A program made the position numbers and the translations under genes. This document shows, in pieces, positions 62,720 through 64,000 of a DNA stretch of 64,000 nt. Below the pieces are notes generated by a model that was given only the letters and a program-made list of their open reading frames with translations, did not search any database and was not told the origin of the DNA. Positions within the stretch are counted from its first letter, which is position 1; every line of letters starts with the position of its first letter. The DNA comes from Sepioteuthis lessoniana (lineage: Eukaryota > Mollusca > Cephalopoda > Myopsida > Loliginidae): the NCBI GenBank assembly GCA_963585895.1, contig CAUZXS010000119.1:102188-166187 (forward strand). Direction: 5' to 3'.

Positions 62720-62938
62720 CATTTTTGTTTCTTGGTTTGGTTTGGTTTTGTGGCATATCAACCTTTGTAGGTTATTTAATGCCAAATCCATTTTTATGTA
62801 AATAATCAGTTCTATTTAAAACAATTCAGTTTAGCATGAGTACACAGTTTAATTGTCAAAAACATTTCTATTTCAAACTATTCAGTTATATATAACAATT
62901 CAGTTTAGTGTAAGTACAGTTTCAGTGTCAAAAATGGT
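62720..62938 (-). mobile_element. Repeat-B tail and body, headless
   Basis: GGTTTGGTTTGG, GTGGCATATCAACCTTTGTAGGTTATTTAATGCC, then three body units ending GTTTCAGTGTCAAAAATGG. The next copy starts at once. Confidence 0.8.
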
Positions 62939-63138
62939 CGGTTTGTTTGGTTTTATGGCATATCAACCCTTGCAGGTTATTCAATGCCAAATCCATTTTT
63001 ATGTAAATCTGTTCTATTGAAAACAGTTCAGTTTAGCATAAGTACACAGTTTAATTGTTTAGATTGTTTAGTGTCATATCCAGGACACTCGTGCAGAGAA
63101 GCAGTCGGTGTATTCTACAGACCCAGCCGACTGGGCAA
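62939..63138 (-). mobile_element. Repeat-B miniature (~200 bp)
   Basis: The tail TTATGGCATATCAACCCTTGCAGGTTATTCAATGCC and one unit are joined straight to the head end (TGTTTAGTGTCATATCCAGGACACTCG..AGCAGTCGGTGTATTCTACAG..GACTGGGC). The middle of the head is deleted. Confidence 0.85.
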
Positions 63139-63282
63139 AATTTTTGTTTCTGAATGTCAAGTGAGGGATCTTTTTGATATAACAACCACATGATTCCATT
63201 CATTTTTATAATCATATTCAAAAAGACTGCTTATGCATGATTTGATAAATGATTGCAATAGAACATTGAAAATATGAATGGT

Positions 63283-63360
63283 TATGATTATAATTAGACA
63301 TTTACAAATGAATCTAATATTATCTTTAAATAAGGGATTGATATGCCATAAAACCATATC
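63283..63360 (+). mobile_element. Repeat-B tail fragment
   Basis: AATCTAATATTATCTTTAAATAAGGGATTGATATGCCATAAAACC is a tail with little body. Confidence 0.6.
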
Positions 63361-64000
63361 ATTGAATTAATGCCTTGTTACTGGAAAGTAGTGAATAAAA
63401 GAAAGGACTATACAAAATTAGGTGCATCTTTATCTTTCATTCGCACAATGTGACAGAAAAATCAAAGTAGGGTGGTATTCTACAATACTGCTGGCTCACT
63501 GAGTAAATGATAATTTGACAAATAAATCATGCCTGACCAAAAACTGGACTTATAAGTTTAGGATAAGCACCCTTACAGTCACTATTCCCTTCTTTAATTA
63601 TTTGATATATTTTATTTTCAGTGTTTATTTTAACACTAATTGATCAAAAATACATCATTTTTTCTTGATCATTAATATGAAAAATTTTTTAACCTTCTTT
63701 TAAGAGAAGGGCCTCAAATTTCATATAGCTTAGGGCCTCAGCAGGTGAAAGTCCGGCCAGGGCTTATAATGACAAGAGTCATCTGATGAATGCTTTGTTG
63801 ACTACACAGCTGTTGTTTTGTTTGCAGCAAAACATGTATATAATATTACTATAAGGGTCAAATGCAGCCAGAACTAAAATACAACCGTAACTTGTTTCAT
63901 TTCTTGCTCTTACTGCCAGTATTTGCCATGTCACTATGTGATGTGTAAACAAAAATTTGGTGGAATATTCATTTATTTATTATAACATTGCACTGGTCTT
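63361..64000. other. Unassigned stretch to window end
   Basis: The 63768-63830 segment repeats 58818-58880 in diverged form. Nothing else is recognised. Confidence 0.5.

Overview
This 64 kb window is AT-rich animal nuclear DNA with no host protein-coding gene, rRNA gene or intact tRNA gene that I can support. It reads as intergenic or intronic DNA filled with retroposons and DNA transposons in several layers of nesting, separated by simple repeats and old unassigned AT-rich sequence. Most long open frames are translations of repeats: poly-Tyr-Ile from (TA)n, poly-Val-Cys from (TG)n, and frames across SINE heads. The combination of repeat families looks like a coleoid cephalopod (cuttlefish, squid or octopus). 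That assignment rests on my memory that translations of SINE-A, repeat-B, SINE-C and SINE-D recur as spurious proteins in cephalopod annotations. It is an inference that a database search should test.

Local family names used below. SINE-A: about 280-300 bp, tRNA-derived (A box like TGGTGTAATGG, B box like GAGTTCAAATCC), ending GGTTGGTAAATA plus a TGATA-like tail; about 25 copies. Repeat-B: a 210-230 bp conserved head, a variable AT-rich minisatellite body, and a hairpin tail GGTT...GGCAT; about 25 copies. SINE-C: about 220-240 bp, tRNA-like head and the same hairpin tail as B. SINE-D: about 230-250 bp, tRNA-like head with B box GGTTCAATCCC. MITE-E: about 175-200 bp, mariner-type with ends like GGCTGAAAAGTTCA. 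SINE-F: tRNA-like head with tail AAGCTTAGTAAATAAC. Repeat-G: about 150 bp, no TIRs seen. RTE: an RTE-like LINE with YADD reverse transcriptase and ATGATG tail. LINE-2: a second LINE seen only as its C-terminal region. For SINE and B copies the strand is that of the tRNA-like or head-first sense.

Layout. 0-9 kb: B copies, a foldback MITE, two RTE 3' ends, and a SINE-C split by SINE-D. 9-20 kb: SINE-C inside SINE-A, a degenerate RTE reverse transcriptase (14.3-15.4 kb), SINE-A copies and homopolymers. 20-30 kb: a triple nest B>C>D, a candidate solo LTR (21.1 kb), two head-to-tail LINE-2 3' ends (22.9-24.3 kb), SINE-A copies, and a B copy split by an unknown insert with a perfect 14-bp target duplication (28.1 kb). 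30-45 kb: microsatellites, many B copies, a GC-richer LTR-like patch (39.7-40.2 kb) and a 5S-like SINE (44.7 kb). 45-54 kb: an internally deleted mariner with both TIRs (49.04-49.91 kb), a near-perfect foldback MITE (50.3 kb) and RTE fragments. 54-64 kb: the densest B cluster with nested A, C and D.

Functionally, the parts form a parasite and host-parasite network. RTE and LINE-2 are remnants of autonomous retrotransposons. The SINEs would have depended on LINE machinery, and B/C and F/5S-SINE share tails that suggest common LINE partners. The deleted mariner and the MITEs are non-autonomous cut-and-paste elements. I found no credible new immune, toxin or biosynthetic system. The most novel material is the modular repeat-B family, the tail sharing and the 28.1 kb insert.
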